Shown piece after piece: positions 27,544 to 38,587 of a DNA stretch of 64,000 nt. A program made the position numbers and the translations under genes. The number at the start of each line of letters is the position of its first letter. The first letter of the stretch is position 1. Below the pieces are notes generated by a model. It was not told the DNA's origin. It ran no database searches and saw only the letters and a program-made list of their open reading frames with translations. Source of the DNA: Tolypothrix sp. PCC 7910 (GTDB lineage Bacteria; Cyanobacteriota; Cyanobacteriia; Cyanobacteriales; Nostocaceae); contig NZ_CP050440.1 in assembly GCF_011769525.1 (NCBI RefSeq), positions 5,457,501-5,521,500 on the forward strand, read 5' to 3'.

Positions 27544-29295
27544 CTACGCTTTCTTAAACCACTCCACAATCCCATCCGCTAGCACTTTCGCCATTTTCTT
27601 CTGTTGTTCTGGGTTCACTACCTGCTCAAACTCCTCAGGATTACTCATAAAACCTAACTCCAGCAACACCGATGGCGCAGCAGTAGGGCGTGTCAGCGCT
27701 AGGTTATCCCAAAACACACCATAGGAAGGTTTGCCAAGATTTTTGACTACATAGTTATGCAGAAATAATGCTAAACTATGAGATTGGGTGTTGTACCAAA
27801 ACGCTGCGAATCCCTTAGTTTTTTCGGCATCACCATCATCGGGTAGCGAGTTGTGATGAATCGAAAGCGCGATCGCAGGTTCTTCTTTACTAATAATTGC
27901 CTGTCGTTCAACTAAGGATACATCGCGATCGTCATCTCTAGTTAGTACTACTGTTGCCCCACGCTTCACCAACTCGTCGCGCAGCAGCTTGGATACTAGC
28001 AAATTGGCATCTTTTTCTAAATAGCCAGTTGGGCCACTGGCACCTGATTCTTTACCCCCATGTCCGGGATCTAGTAAAATCCTGATACCGGATAAGGGTT
28101 TGCGTGTTTTGTCTTTAATTACAGGCGGATGACGCAAAGCCAAAATCAGGCTTGTACCTTCGTATCTCAGATGATATCCCCACTGTTGAGATTTTTTGAG
28201 ATAAAAGGTGTATTGCACCTGTCCGGGAGCCACCTGTCGCCAATCTAGGCGAGAAATAAGGGGATTTTCATCCGTGCGGACAATATCTGTTTGGGCGGTT
28301 GTATTGTAAAGAGTGAGAGCAAAAGAGCGTTCGCTTTGTTGTACGCTCACAGGAACGGGAACTTCTAGCGGAAAAACAATTTGTGTGGCGCTAGGCAGTT
28401 TTCGGTAACCTACACTCCGAATAATAGTGCGTGGCGAAATAGCACCTGGTAAAACTTGGGTTTCTTTAGCATTAATCCAAGCACCATAATCTAGACGTAA
28501 CCATTCACCTTCCTTCCCTGTGACTGCGGCTTGCGTTCCTTTTGGTAGTGGTGTGAGTCTAGAATAGTCAGTACTGGGGCCAGTGCGAGCTAAGCCTGAG
28601 TCTGCTGTTACTTCAATCACTGGCAATTGTGTGGGTGCAAGAATTTGAATTTTGCCAGTACCTAGCTGAGTTATAGTTTTACCATCCAGCGCCAGCTGAA
28701 ACTCAGGTGTTCCCAAATCAGCTGCGGCTATCATTGTTGTGCAACCTTGGTAGTTTCCTACGGTAGACTTAATAGCAGGTTGATTTCGCCCGGTTAAGGC
28801 AGCCAAATTACTTGGGAGTTGTGCCTTACTCGGTTGGGGTGCAAGGGCAATAGTTTGATTAGCCAATTTGACAGTAACACTGGCGTTGGAAGGTGCGATC
28901 GCACTAAAACAAATCAATTCTCCTGGTAGTCTGGCAATGTCGGCTGCTGGAGTGAGAGAATCTTTGGCAAAGGCTAAACCTTGTGGTAGAACAGGCTGAG
29001 TACTAAGCCTTGTCACCTTAATCTGAAGTTCTTGATTTTGGTGACGCACAGTAAACAGGTTATCTCCCAATTGCAAGGGGATACTGGGAGCAAAATGGCC
29101 TGCTTTGCTGCGGGTAACTGTCTTACCATTAATCAAAACCTGACCATTTGATGGTGCAGTACCCAGAAAAAATATTTTTTCTGCACTGGTTTGGTAGTTT
29201 GTCTGAGGAAAAACTACTAAGAGAGATGAGTTTGCCAAAGCTATTGAGGAGGTGATGAGAAAGCTAAATATTACTAGTAGTACAAGTTTTTTCAC
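27544..29295 (-). CDS. N-acetylmuramoyl-L-alanine amidase (Amidase_3) with N-terminal envelope domains
   Basis: About 583 aa from GTG at 29295, chosen because it puts a signal peptide (KKLVLLVIFSFLITSSIALA) at the very N-terminus. The longer frame starts with TTG and adds 14 polar residues. After the signal come an Ig/SH3-like middle region (about 240-300: TADSGLARTGPSTDYSRL, an SH3_3 pattern), an AMIN-like part, and the C-terminal Amidase_3 domain (about 395-580) with the Zn ligands in LLDPGHGGKESGASG, the Glu in YLEKDANL, the His in LSIHHNSLPDDG, and the catalytic Glu in LLELGFMSN. It cleaves septal or lateral peptidoglycan in the periplasm. Confidence 0.9.
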   Translation of the reverse strand: MKKLVLLVIFSFLITSSIALANSSLLVVFPQTNYQTSAEKIFFLGTAPSNGQVLINGKTVTRSKAGHFAPSIPLQLGDNLFTVRHQNQELQIKVTRLSTQPVLPQGLAFAKDSLTPAADIARLPGELICFSAIAPSNASVTVKLANQTIALAPQPSKAQLPSNLAALTGRNQPAIKSTVGNYQGCTTMIAAADLGTPEFQLALDGKTITQLGTGKIQILAPTQLPVIEVTADSGLARTGPSTDYSRLTPLPKGTQAAVTGKEGEWLRLDYGAWINAKETQVLPGAISPRTIIRSVGYRKLPSATQIVFPLEVPVPVSVQQSERSFALTLYNTTAQTDIVRTDENPLISRLDWRQVAPGQVQYTFYLKKSQQWGYHLRYEGTSLILALRHPPVIKDKTRKPLSGIRILLDPGHGGKESGASGPTGYLEKDANLLVSKLLRDELVKRGATVVLTRDDDRDVSLVERQAIISKEEPAIALSIHHNSLPDDGDAEKTKGFAAFWYNTQSHSLALFLHNYVVKNLGKPSYGVFWDNLALTRPTAAPSVLLELGFMSNPEEFEQVVNPEQQKKMAKVLADGIVEWFKKA

Positions 29296-29475
29296 AGCGA
29301 GAACACAGAAGATTTCACGATAGTGACTGTGGCACAATGACCAAGAAAGGATGAAGGGTTAAAGACTAAAGGATGAAGGTTAAAAGGTATTAGCCCTTGG
29401 TTTGCCCAAGATAAGCTGAAATTTCAGACTTCACACTTTACACTTCATACTTCAGATGACGCGATGTATTTTTAG

Positions 29476-31120
<1,645 letters not shown>

Positions 31121-31122
<2 letters not shown>

Positions 31123-31225
31123 TACCGCTGCCTTGGAAGTCAAAACTCAAAAGTCAAAAGGTGATACATCAAGGCTTGTGACTGTTTGAAATGGTAGCTT
31201 TATTTACGCCGCGTTGTGCTAGTTG
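31121..31225. repeat. ~100-bp dispersed repeat, copy 2
   Basis: The block starts with TAGTACCGCTGCCTTGGAAG, overlapping the pyrG stop codon (TAG), and runs to TTTACGCCGCGTTGTGCTAG. Nearly every segment matches 7620-7720 in order, with a small insertion in the AAAAGTCAAAAGG part. It is non-coding. Confidence 0.75.
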
Positions 31226-31485
31226 CCCTGTACCTAAGTCAAAAGTTAAACAGTTCATGGCGTAGACGGTTCTCGATTTTATAGCACGAAAAGTCTACTC
31301 TAGCCTTCTTGCCCAGAGCGATCGCAATACTCACAAAAAATGGCATCTTTATTTCCCCAGGGCATTACTGGTGTAAGCTAGCAACAGTAATTTAAAATTC
31401 AGAATTATAGAGTAGCTTCTTTGCGATTTTAATTGTGAATTTTTGTGAAGTAGCAGCGACATCACTGGGGACTTGAGGAGATTTT

Positions 31486-31908
31486 GTGGTGTACTGGGTA
31501 AAACTCTTTTACGAGAGGAAACAATACGTAGTCAATTTCGACCGTATTAATGCGTTTTGTTATGAACAAAATGGCAGGGTTACCTTTTGGTTACCCGATT
31601 GTGCAATTCCAATTGTAATTAACCCACAAAATAACCATCAAGACTATCAAAAGATTTTGAACTATATAGAACGTGTGACAGGAGTAGAACTAGAAGATGC
31701 TTATTGGGTAAAAATTATTTATGAAAATAACGAATATGTAATTAACCTCAATTGCATCAGTTCTTTTTGCCAAGAAGCCAACGGCAGGATAACTTTTTGG
31801 TTGCCTGATGGTACTATTCCCATCATCATTAATCCAGTGAGTAATCCAGAGTCCTATCAAAAAGTTTTGCAATACGTTCAGAAAGCAACAGGATATTCTT
31901 TATCTTAG
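31486..31908 (+). CDS. Protein of unknown function made of two tandem ~65-residue repeats
   Basis: This 140-aa soluble protein is not recognised as a known family. It consists of two copies of one unit: residues about 3-66 (YWVKLFYERKQYVVNF, NGRVTFWLPDCAIPIVINP) and about 73-136 (YWVKIIYENNEYVINL, NGRITFWLPDGTIPIIINP). Each ends with a YQK-L-YI/V helix and -TG. The start is GTG 31486 or GTG 31489; GAGGAG at 31475-31480 is spaced better for the second. No neighbour gives a function. Confidence 0.6.
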   Translation: MVYWVKLFYERKQYVVNFDRINAFCYEQNGRVTFWLPDCAIPIVINPQNNHQDYQKILNYIERVTGVELEDAYWVKIIYENNEYVINLNCISSFCQEANGRITFWLPDGTIPIIINPVSNPESYQKVLQYVQKATGYSLS

Positions 31909-31943
31909 AAAATGTGTTAAAAATTTTTATCCAGCCTAATGCT

Positions 31944-31991
31944 GGCCAATTTAGGAGAAAATTGGCAAAATTTTACTATTAATTTTCTCCT
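31944..31991. terminator. Hairpins after the duplicated-domain gene
   Basis: GCCAATTT and AAATTGGC form a stem at about 31944-31966, and AGGAGAAAATT (31953-31963) also pairs perfectly with AATTTTCTCCT (31981-31991). The two folds exclude each other and so resemble an attenuator, but no gene follows on this strand. Confidence 0.4.
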
Positions 31992-32019
31992 TGTTTAAAA
32001 AAATAATGCAACGCATAGG

Positions 32020-32046
32020 TAAGGGCACAACATTGTTGTGCCCTTA
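32020..32046. terminator. 12-bp perfect hairpin with 3-nt loop
   Basis: TAAGGGCACAAC (32020-32031) and GTTGTGCCCTTA (32035-32046) form a perfect stem. It lies between the convergent duplicated-domain gene and the ROK gene. A related AAGGGCACA/TGTGCCCTT hairpin lies at 40897-40925. Confidence 0.65.
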
Positions 32047-32142
32047 CTAATAATTTATATGTTGCCAACAATTGAAATACTCAAAGTTATAACAAAATCG
32101 CATCTTTTGGCGTGCTTTGCTGTTCGTTGCAAAAACGATAAT

Positions 32143-33039
32143 TCACAACCTTGATAATTGCTGCCATGCCAACTTTGCAGCACCTACCATTCCCGCAGCA
32201 TTGCCTAATTCTGCTGACAAAATTTGTAAACCTGCACGGGATGTCGGCATAACTCGCTGGTCAATTTCCGCTTTCATTGCAGGTAAAAAAAACTGGAAAC
32301 TGGCACTAATACCGCCACCAATCACAATCGCTTCTGGTGTTAAGACGTAAATTAAACTCGTCAAACCAATACCTAAGTCTCTACCATATTCCTGCCAAAA
32401 CTTTAAAGCCTCTGCATCCGCTGCATGAGCCAAAGTACTCAATTCATGAGGTTCTTTACCACTACGGCGACGAATCGCTGTAATTGAAGTGTACTGTTCC
32501 AAAGAACCACGATTACCGCTATTACAAACAGGGCCATCTGGGTTGAAACTGATTAATCCTAATTCGCCGCCTGCACCTTGATGCCCAATAAATAATTTCC
32601 CATCAAGGATAATGGCACCGCCAACACCAGTGCCCAAAGTTAGCATAATAAAATTTTGAAAATAGCGACCGGCACCTAACCAAGATTCGCCCAAACCTGC
32701 ACAGTTAGCATCATTACCCACAATTGTAGGCTTACCCGTTTTCGCTTCTAACCAATCGGCCAAAGGGACATCTTGCCATCCTGCCAAGTTGATGGCGATT
32801 TTTGCAATCCGTCCCTTTGCATCAGCCGGGCCAGGAGTACCAACGCCAATAGCTAGAGTTTGATTATCTGAATCAATTTGGGCGATCGCATCCACCATCA
32901 CCGCCACCACAGCCTCGGGTGTAGATGGTTGGGGAGTTGCTACTGTCAAAGATTGCAGGCAATTGCCATCTCGATCAAATCGCCCCAGCTTAATCGCTGT
33001 TCCCCCCAAATCAATACCAATTACTTGAGAATTTACCAC
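32143..33039 (-). CDS. ROK-family sugar kinase (glucokinase-like)
   Basis: This 298-aa protein has the ROK nucleotide-binding motifs: IGIDLGGTAIKLG at the N-terminus, GVGTPGPADAKG, the catalytic Asp in VGNDANCAGLGE, and LTLGTGVGGAIILDG. The C-terminal lobe ends in LGNAAGMVGAAKLAW. The ROK zinc motif CxCGxxGCxE is changed here to CNSGNRGSLE, so two of three Cys are lost and zinc is probably not bound. The likely substrate is glucose, by similarity with bacterial glucokinases. The gene stands alone. Confidence 0.85.
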   Translation of the reverse strand: MVNSQVIGIDLGGTAIKLGRFDRDGNCLQSLTVATPQPSTPEAVVAVMVDAIAQIDSDNQTLAIGVGTPGPADAKGRIAKIAINLAGWQDVPLADWLEAKTGKPTIVGNDANCAGLGESWLGAGRYFQNFIMLTLGTGVGGAIILDGKLFIGHQGAGGELGLISFNPDGPVCNSGNRGSLEQYTSITAIRRRSGKEPHELSTLAHAADAEALKFWQEYGRDLGIGLTSLIYVLTPEAIVIGGGISASFQFFLPAMKAEIDQRVMPTSRAGLQILSAELGNAAGMVGAAKLAWQQLSRL

Positions 33040-33045
33040 TTTATT

Positions 33046-33118
33046 CTGGGGATTGGGGATTAGGGACTGGGGACTAGGGATTAGGAATTTTAGATTTTAG
33101 ATTTTGGATTTTAGATTT
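33046..33118. repeat. Short tandem repeats (heptamer and octamer types)
   Basis: A degenerate series of GGGGATT/GGGGACT heptamers (33046-33086) is followed by an ATTTTAG/ATTTTGG series (33087-33118), just upstream of the ROK gene start. STRRs of this kind are a mark of heterocystous cyanobacteria. Confidence 0.75.
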
Positions 33119-33189
33119 AAACCTCATCCAAAATTGTTTCCAATGCCCAATCCCCTATGCCCAATTCCCAATTACTTGTAAAAAGCATA

Positions 33190-33393
33190 TTAGCTTTTTT
33201 GCGTTTTGGTACTAAAAAATTCCCAATCCTCAGTTTTATTAGCTGCAAATTGTAAATTTGTCACGTTCGCCACCCGCGCATTTGATTCAGTCTGCCAAGC
33301 GGCGACTGGTGTACCCCGTAAAATACCAGATAAAGCCACAGAAAGCATAAACCCACCAGTAGCGGCGGCAATTAAAGTCAAGTTGTCTTTCAC
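33190..33393 (-). CDS. Small membrane-anchored protein of unknown function
   Basis: About 67 aa from GTG at 33393, chosen because GGAG lies 6 nt before it, rather than TTG at 33405. It has one hydrophobic segment (LTLIAAATGGFMLSVALSGI, residues about 5-24), then a polar tail. It could be a small single-pass membrane protein. A plus-strand frame of 71 codons runs over the same region but has no such features. Confidence 0.5.
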   Translation of the reverse strand: MKDNLTLIAAATGGFMLSVALSGILRGTPVAAWQTESNARVANVTNLQFAANKTEDWEFFSTKTQKS

Positions 33394-33552
33394 ACAAATC
33401 TCCAAAAAGATGAATGATTAAGGATAAAGAATAAAGTTTGGAATTAGTACGCGCCCATTATTAAAAAAGATAGGTTTTTCCTTGATGAGTTCCTCACCCC
33501 TCTATAGGCGGCTGAATTTGATACTTTATCCTTCTTACTTCAGTTGACTGAA

Positions 33553-34449
33553 TTATTTCCGAATACTATTTTGTCGCCGTAAACGGGGATTGACAAATTC
33601 ATTTAAACCTTCACCAAGTAGTGATAACCCTACCACCATTAATGTCATTGCTAAACCAGGGAAAAGCGTAGTCCACCAAATGCCAGTAGGTAGTGCTTCT
33701 AAGGCTTGTTTTAAATCATGTCCCCATTCTGGAACTTCTTCTGGCAATCCTAAACCCAAAAACCCCAACCCACCTAAGACTAAAATCGCATCGGCAGCGT
33801 TGAGGGTGAATAATACAGGTACGCTTTGAATAACGTTAAAAAATAGATACCGAGACAGCACTATCCATGTAGAAGCACCCATTGCTTGAGCCGCTTCAAT
33901 GAACACTTCAGTTTTAACGCTCACAGTGTGGTTGCGAACAACTCGATAATATTGCGGAATGTAAGCAATGCTAATCGCGATCGCGGCATTTAATATTCCC
34001 CGCCCAACCACAAATGCCAGCGTTACGGATAGTAGCAGCCCTGGTAACGTATAAATACTATCCATTAAAAATAGCAGTACTTTATCGAGCTTACCGCCCA
34101 GATAGCCGCTAACCATACCTAATGGCACGCCAATGACCATACTCAGCGCTGTTGCTAAAATTACCACTTGCAAAGCAGCTTGAGCGCCAAATAGCGTCCG
34201 GGAGAACACATCATGTCCCAGGCGGCTAGTACCAAACCAATATTTAGCTGATGGTGGATCGTGAATTGGGTTAGATAAAAAATCTTTGGGGTTTTGTAGC
34301 CATCCCCAAGCTTGAAATACCGGAGCGAAAAATGCCAACAAGAGAAACAGCAGGGTGATGGCTAACCCAATCAACATGAATCGCTGAGAAAGATTCGGAT
34401 TTTTAGGAAAACGTAAAAAAGACGGCAGCTGCCGTTTTGTCATGGCCAT
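33553..34449 (-). CDS. ABC transporter permease, DppC/OppC type
   Basis: This 298-aa inner-membrane protein has an N-terminal membrane helix (about 24-48), then a periplasmic stretch with PPSAKYWFGTSRLGHDVFSR typical of DppC/OppC, and the BPD_transp_1 domain with five helices. The EAA loop is at about 178-200 (EAAQAMGAST). Its family takes up oligopeptides or nickel with a DppB partner, ATPases and a binding protein, none of which is in this window. As an orphan gene it may work with subunits elsewhere. Confidence 0.88.
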   Translation of the reverse strand: MAMTKRQLPSFLRFPKNPNLSQRFMLIGLAITLLFLLLAFFAPVFQAWGWLQNPKDFLSNPIHDPPSAKYWFGTSRLGHDVFSRTLFGAQAALQVVILATALSMVIGVPLGMVSGYLGGKLDKVLLFLMDSIYTLPGLLLSVTLAFVVGRGILNAAIAISIAYIPQYYRVVRNHTVSVKTEVFIEAAQAMGASTWIVLSRYLFFNVIQSVPVLFTLNAADAILVLGGLGFLGLGLPEEVPEWGHDLKQALEALPTGIWWTTLFPGLAMTLMVVGLSLLGEGLNEFVNPRLRRQNSIRK

Positions 34450-34548
34450 GAGCGATCGCCTGCATTGAGCAAGATACGCTGACCATTTTACATAGAAGTC
34501 TGAAGTATGAAGTCTAAAGTATCAAATTTCAACTTTCAGCCTTCTCCT

Positions 34549-34588
34549 GCAAAGACGCTACGCGTAGCTTGCTTCCCCGGAGGGGTAT
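34549..34588. repeat. Dispersed palindromic repeat (GCTACGCGTAGC type)
   Basis: AAAGACGCTACGCGTAGCTT followed by GCTTCCCCGGAGGGGTA contains the palindromes GCTACGCGTAGC and CCCCGGAGGGG (partial). It lies between NTRC and the permease gene. This is a type common in Nostoc-like genomes. Confidence 0.6.
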
Positions 34589-34600
34589 AGCCTTCATCCT

Positions 34601-35974
34601 TTAAAGATTGCTTTCAATCAACTGGCGGTACTCGCTCTTTTGCTTCACACCCTTAACTTCTTTTAGCAGTTCTTGATTCTTGAATAATTGAATCGTCGGT
34701 GTTCCCGTTACGCCAGCATTTTCGGCAATATCTCGGTCTTTATCAATGTCAATTTCGACAAAGTGGATTTTGCCTTCAAATTCATCGACTACCTTATTTA
34801 ATATGGGTTTTAGGGTATGACAAGGGCCACAACCTGGAGAAACGTATTTTACCAGCAGTACGCGATCGCTTTCGTGGAATAATTTCCGCAAAGCATAACC
34901 ACCTTCATGGCGCGTAGCATTGAGATTAAATTCGGCTTCTTGTTCTGCTTCGGTTTTATTGGCTGCTGGCTGATGTTCTAATTCATTAACTGGTGTTTCT
35001 AGCTGTTGATGGAATTCTTGAATTAAAGCATTAGACGACAACCAGCGTTCTGCCAACATCGCTGACATACAACCGCTACCAGCAGCCGTAATTGCTTGGC
35101 GATATTCATGATCTTGTACGTCACCTGCAGCAAAAACTCCTTCCACACTAGTTTCTGGTGAACCATGTTTAGTCACTATGTAACCCACCTCATCTAGTTC
35201 AAGTTGCCCTTTAAATAGTGAGGTATTGGGAGTATGACCAATCGCGTAGAATAAACCCTTTGCCTGTATTTGGCTTTCTTCACCAGTCTTAGTATTACGA
35301 ACTTTTACCCCATCCATGTGGCCGTTACCAAAGATATCTACGGCCTCTGTGTTCCAATGTACTTGGATTTTAGGGTTACTCAAAATTCTGTCTTGCATGG
35401 CTTTAGAAGCCCGCATTTTATCAGAACGCACCAATAGATTTACTTTGGAACCGTACTTGGTTAAGTAAATTGACTCTTCCGCCGCTGAGTCGCCAGCACC
35501 AATTACAGCCAATTCTGCACCGTGGAAAATTGGTGTAGCACCATCACAAATTGCACAAGCGGAAATCCCACGACTCCAAAATTCATGTTCGTTGGGTAAA
35601 CCCAAGCGCTTTGCTGTTGCACCAGTAGCAATAATAATACTGTTAGTTTTAACTTCCCTTTCTTCAGAGCGTACAGTAAAAGGACGCTGACTCAAGTCAA
35701 CTGATATTACATCCTCTGTATACAACTCAGCCCCCCAGCGTTCTGCTTGAGCTTTCATCCGATCCATTAGTTCCGGCCCAGTAATACCTTGGGGAAACCC
35801 AGGAAAGTTCTCTACTTCTGTCGTTGTCATTAATTGCCCACCAGGTAATCCCCCAGCTTGGAAACCTTCAAATACCACAGGCTTGAGGTTAGCGCGTCCT
35901 GCATAGATAGCCGCTGTGTACCCGGCTGGCCCAGAACCGATGATTACTAAGTTTTCTACTGTCGGGTTAGTCAT
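34601..35974 (-). CDS. ntrC: NADPH-thioredoxin reductase with fused thioredoxin domain (NTRC)
   Basis: This 457-aa fusion has an N-terminal NTR domain (about 1-320; [14 protein letters not shown] for [12 protein letters not shown] with redox-active Cys pair, [12 protein letters not shown] for NADPH) and a C-terminal thioredoxin domain (about 350-457) with the active site [12 protein letters not shown]. The layout is that of NTRC from plants and cyanobacteria, which reduces 2-Cys peroxiredoxin with NADPH. The symbol here means the reductase, not the nitrogen regulator NtrC. Both active sites are intact. It is probably monocistronic. Confidence 0.95.
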   Translation of the reverse strand: MTNPTVENLVIIGSGPAGYTAAIYAGRANLKPVVFEGFQAGGLPGGQLMTTTEVENFPGFPQGITGPELMDRMKAQAERWGAELYTEDVISVDLSQRPFTVRSEEREVKTNSIIIATGATAKRLGLPNEHEFWSRGISACAICDGATPIFHGAELAVIGAGDSAAEESIYLTKYGSKVNLLVRSDKMRASKAMQDRILSNPKIQVHWNTEAVDIFGNGHMDGVKVRNTKTGEESQIQAKGLFYAIGHTPNTSLFKGQLELDEVGYIVTKHGSPETSVEGVFAAGDVQDHEYRQAITAAGSGCMSAMLAERWLSSNALIQEFHQQLETPVNELEHQPAANKTEAEQEAEFNLNATRHEGGYALRKLFHESDRVLLVKYVSPGCGPCHTLKPILNKVVDEFEGKIHFVEIDIDKDRDIAENAGVTGTPTIQLFKNQELLKEVKGVKQKSEYRQLIESNL

Positions 35975-36430
35975 ACTATTTATACGAACTCATAACGACT
36001 ACGTTTAATCTAGCATAACAAACTTTAATTGGCTACGCCATAGGTGAAGCGATCGCAAATGGAAAAATAGGAGTAGGTGGGCGCTTATAAGGGAATAACG
36101 ACTCTCGCGAGTCTCCAACTTTGTCAGAAATGATTAATAACATCTCTTACCAGTGAATGAGCGAAGTCCACTGGTCATGAGTGTAAAAGTGCTTTTTGTA
36201 AGCTACCTTATTGTTTTTCAGGATTGACCGGCCTAGAGGAATTTCTACTGCAATTCCTGCTTCAGGCTACTGCATAACCACAGTGAATTAGCACACACAT
36301 AAATTGTTAAATATAGCACAAAAAGTATAAGTAGCTTACAATTGCACCTGTACACAGTTAATGCTATCGAATCAACAATTTTATCTGAGTAGCATTAACT
36401 ATTAGACCTTCACAATTAATAGTATTAATT
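35975..36430. other. Intergenic region at the left border of the surface-chemistry island
   Basis: About 455 bp. It has a HIP1 site near 36048, a small GACTC-TCGC-GAGTC hairpin at 36100-36113, and ACCAGTG/CACTGGT arms at 36149-36175. To its right HIP1 nearly disappears. No coding frame is supported. Confidence 0.35.
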
Positions 36431-37762
36431 ATGAATAATGTAACCTCTGATTTATGGAATAAAATCCGCCAACAATTTGATAGCGCACCCTACCCTAACA
36501 TACCGCTAGAAAAGTCTCCTAAAAAGGATATTAGCTTACTATATATTCATAATTTAGCCACTGCATATTATTTGCGAAATCAGCAAGTTATAGACAGTCA
36601 TAATAAAGTAATTTTAGATGCAGGATGTGGAAGTGGCTATAAATCTTTAGTTCTGGCAGAAGCTAATCCAGGAGCCAAAATAGTTGGTATTGACATATCA
36701 GAAGAATCAATCAAATTGGCAAAACATAGACTCATTTACCACGGATTTGACAATGCAGAGTTTTATGTTCTGTCCATCTATGATTTAGCAGAATTGAACT
36801 ATAACTTTGATTACATAAACTGTAATGAGACTCTATATTTATTTCCTGATATTGTTCAGGCACTTAAAGCCATGAAGTCCGTTTTAAATGATGCAGGAAT
36901 AATTCGAGCTAATTTACATAGTGCTATTCAGAGGTTTAATATTTTCTGCGCTCAAAAAGCCTTTACCATTATGGGCTTAATGGAAGATAATCCTGGAGAT
37001 TTAGAGATAGAAATTGTTACTGATATGATGAAGTCACTTAAAAATAATGTTTTACTCAAGGATAGGACTTGGAGCCATGATTTTGAACAGGAAGATAAAA
37101 AAGAACGTATTTTGATGAATTATCTATTTCAAGGAGATAAAGGCTACACAGTTAGTGATATGTTTACAGCTTTAAGAGCAGCAGACTTAGAATTTATTAG
37201 TATGTTGAATTGGCGGCAGTGGGATTTAATGAGCTTATTTCAACAGCCTGATAATTTGCCTGCTTTTTTAGCTATGAGTTTACCAGAGATTTCTATGGAG
37301 GAACAGCTAGAGTTATTTGAGTTACTACATCCCATGCATAGACTACTAGATTTTTGGTGTGGACACTCTCAACCAGAGCGCACTTTTACACCCATTGCTG
37401 AGTGGGATGATTCTGATTGGCTCAATATTAAAGTATATCTACATCCACAGTTTAATTACTTAAATTTTAAAAGCCATATTGATAACTGTATTAGCAGAAG
37501 TAAAGTGTTTCCCATTTTTAGAAATGTCACCTTGAATAAAGAAACTATTTATATAGACAGTTCTATGGCTCTGTGTTTACTTCCTTTATTTGAAAAACCA
37601 TATTTAATGATGGACTTAGTAGAATATTGGCATCAACGTAGACCTATTGATAGCTTTACGGGAAAACCCATAGAAACTGATCAAGTATTTGAATTCGTGA
37701 AAACAACCCTATCAACACTAGAAGGTTTTGACTGCATTATGTTGGAAAAGTTATCTTCCTAG
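36431..37762 (+). CDS. Class I SAM-dependent methyltransferase, 443 aa
   Basis: The Rossmann methyltransferase domain is at about 60-180: motif I VILDAGCGSGYKSLVLAEA, motif II IVGIDISEESIKLAK, and an acidic motif at FDYINCNETLYLF. The C-terminal 250 residues have no catalytic motif I recognise and may bind the substrate. The first 50 residues contain FDSAPYPNIPLEKSPK, a pattern seen in cyanobacterial methyltransferases linked with TPR proteins. Downstream are pilA and the GT41 gene on the same strand, so it may act on a glycan or protein. Substrate unknown. Confidence 0.8.
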   Translation: MNNVTSDLWNKIRQQFDSAPYPNIPLEKSPKKDISLLYIHNLATAYYLRNQQVIDSHNKVILDAGCGSGYKSLVLAEANPGAKIVGIDISEESIKLAKHRLIYHGFDNAEFYVLSIYDLAELNYNFDYINCNETLYLFPDIVQALKAMKSVLNDAGIIRANLHSAIQRFNIFCAQKAFTIMGLMEDNPGDLEIEIVTDMMKSLKNNVLLKDRTWSHDFEQEDKKERILMNYLFQGDKGYTVSDMFTALRAADLEFISMLNWRQWDLMSLFQQPDNLPAFLAMSLPEISMEEQLELFELLHPMHRLLDFWCGHSQPERTFTPIAEWDDSDWLNIKVYLHPQFNYLNFKSHIDNCISRSKVFPIFRNVTLNKETIYIDSSMALCLLPLFEKPYLMMDLVEYWHQRRPIDSFTGKPIETDQVFEFVKTTLSTLEGFDCIMLEKLSS

Positions 37763-37936
37763 GCTAAAGGCAAGAAGTTCTATTGCAGAGCATTAGCTGG
37801 AATATAGCAATAGCAAGACTTTCAGGCTTAGAGGACAGAATAGAAAAAATTTTTTCAGTTGGGTGATATGAATTTATCCGAAGTGGGTAAGTTCTTTATA
37901 GAACAAACAAGCAACCCTACCCCTGGGAAAACACTT

Positions 37937-38473
37937 ATGAAAACTGAACTAAAAGCTAAATTTCTTCAACACATCCTCGGCAAAAAGAAAGACGGAGAAG
38001 GTTTCACCCTTATTGAATTGTTAGTTGTAATTATCATCATTGGTATTCTGTCTGCTATTGCTCTACCTTCCTTCTTGAACCAAGCTAAAAAGGCTAAACA
38101 ATCTGAAGCTAAGACCTACGTTGGTTCTATGAACAGAGGTCAGCAAGCATACATGACAGAAAACGACGCATTTACTAACAGTATTGATGCAATGGGAATT
38201 GGAATTTCCACTCAAACTGCAAATTATAAATTCAGTGCTACAACAGGTACTAACAGCAACCTGGCTTATGCCGTTAACAGCTCAAGCTTAGTATTATCAA
38301 GCAGTGGTTTGAAAAACTACGGTGGTCATGTGTACTTGAAAAAAATTGGTGCTAACTCCGAGTTAACAAGTATAGCTTACCTCTGTGAGACTAATAACGT
38401 AGGACCAGCAGGTTCAGCTACAATCACAGCAGGTAATACAACTTGTAATAGTGCAGGTAAGTTAATTAAGTAA
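37937..38473 (+). CDS. pilA: Type IV pilin (PilA-like)
   Basis: About 178 aa from the ATG at 37937, chosen because it gives a basic 22-residue leader (MKTELKAKFLQHILGKKK then DGEG) ending in Gly, with cleavage before FTLIELLVVIIIIGILSAIA. The Glu at mature position 5 is present. The long hydrophobic helix is followed by NQAKKAKQSEAKTYVGSMNRGQQAY. There are Cys residues (LCETNNVG...TTCNSAG) near the C-terminus that may form a disulfide. ATG 37868 in the same frame would add 23 residues before the leader and is less likely. Strong terminator after the gene. Confidence 0.9.
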   Translation: MKTELKAKFLQHILGKKKDGEGFTLIELLVVIIIIGILSAIALPSFLNQAKKAKQSEAKTYVGSMNRGQQAYMTENDAFTNSIDAMGIGISTQTANYKFSATTGTNSNLAYAVNSSSLVLSSSGLKNYGGHVYLKKIGANSELTSIAYLCETNNVGPAGSATITAGNTTCNSAGKLIK

Positions 38474-38516
38474 TTGTTCTATTGTTACTTATTACTAGTA
38501 TTAAGAGATTGTAATT

Positions 38517-38549
38517 CACCTTCCATGCAAAAGATGGAGGGTGGATATT
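38517..38549 (+). terminator. Intrinsic terminator after pilA
   Basis: CACCTTCCAT (38517-38526) pairs with ATGGAGGGTG (38534-38543; one G-T) with a 7-nt loop, then GATATTTTT. It is the clearest terminator of the island and separates pilA from the GT41 gene. Confidence 0.75.
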
Positions 38550-38587
38550 TTTATTTATAGTACAGTTAATAAAATCAGAAATTATTT

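Noticed and set aside
33206-33421. Plus-strand 71-codon frame opposite the small membrane protein gene
   Set aside because: The minus-strand frame has a ribosome site and a clear membrane segment; the plus-strand one has neither.
34601-35974. NtrC nitrogen regulator
   Set aside because: The protein is a thioredoxin reductase/thioredoxin fusion. The shared abbreviation is a naming coincidence.
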